DNA from: Sutterella seckii
GTDB taxonomy: Bacteria; Pseudomonadota; Gammaproteobacteria; Burkholderiales; Burkholderiaceae_F
Length of the DNA: 36,153 bases
NCBI RefSeq assembly: GCF_009183815.1
Contig: NZ_WEHX01000015.1
Location: 1-36,153, forward strand
Reading direction: 5' to 3'
In this document: positions 36,055 to 36,153 of the stretch, in pieces
How positions within the stretch are numbered: the first letter of the stretch is position 1
Layout: every line of letters starts with the position of its first letter
Position numbers and translations under genes: made by a program
Notes under the pieces: model-generated
Told to the model about the DNA's origin: nothing
The model's input: the letters and a program-made list of their open reading frames with translations, nothing else
The model's database searches: none

Positions 36055-36153
36055 GTGTGCCCGGCATGGGCGATTTCTATAGGGTGAAAGTCCCGATGAG
36101 CAGGAGGTAGTGCCAAGCTCACAGCCAGAGGCAAGGGTGTCCGTCGTGAGGCG
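36055..36153 (+). mobile_element. Group IIC intron, 5' end (partial)
   Basis: From GTGTGCCCGGCATGGG (36055-36070) the sequence follows the 5' end of group IIC introns as I recall them (the Oceanobacillus iheyensis intron starts almost identically): a CTATAGGGTGAAAGTCCC block at 36077-36094 and GCAAGGGTGTCCGTCGTGA at 36132-36150. Only the beginning of ribozyme domain I is in the window; the reverse-transcriptase/maturase ORF would lie further right. Insertion immediately after a terminator stem and T-run is the known target preference of this class. Orientation is the same as lpxC. Confidence 0.88.

Overview
The window is about 36 kb of GC-rich DNA from a Gram-negative bacterium, most likely a betaproteobacterium of the Burkholderiales; a Sutterellaceae-type gut organism is my best guess, not proven. 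Reasons: a complete division/cell-wall (dcw) cluster ending ftsZ-lpxC, a meso-diaminopimelate-type MurE, a sigma-32 promoter before groESL, lipid A genes (lpxC and a pagP homologue), and an RNase P RNA of the compact type A architecture I recall for betaproteobacteria (no P13/P14, with P19).

Left part (1-7600): the 3' end of an unrecognised gene; a HlyC/CorC-type membrane protein; an intergenic region with two perfect DnaA boxes; a DUF945-like envelope protein; an AraC-type regulator facing a Tat-exported carboxymuconolactone-decarboxylase-like protein, which is divergent from a secreted cyclophilin-like protein; pyrF; and an exported thioredoxin-fold protein with a CQWC site. Strong hairpin terminators, two of them bidirectional, separate these units.

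Middle part (7600-17100): groES-groEL under a near-consensus heat-shock promoter; the divergent dacB (PBP4); a dsbD-family transmembrane reductase; hemL; a PagP homologue carrying an extra C-terminal outer-membrane barrel; and rnpB on the opposite strand.

Right part (17190-35990): one long + strand cluster, mraZ-rsmH-ftsL-ftsI-murE-murF-mraY-murD-ftsW-murG-murC-ddl-ftsQ-ftsA-ftsZ-lpxC, with small gaps or stop/start overlaps throughout. Three 10-bp-spaced TGGGA-like repeats before mraZ are its probable autoregulatory operator. The Mur enzymes carry UDP-MurNAc to the pentapeptide and lipid II; FtsW/FtsI polymerise and cross-link septal peptidoglycan; FtsQ/L/A/Z build the divisome; LpxC commits to lipid A. 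A strong terminator follows lpxC, and directly after its T-run a group IIC intron begins and runs off the window.

Most of the window is core housekeeping. The points most worth a second look are the PagP-barrel fusion, the terminator-linked group IIC intron, the DnaA-box pair away from dnaA, an altered tRNA-3'-end contact in RNase P RNA, the long acidic tail on FtsQ, and the charged insert in DacB.
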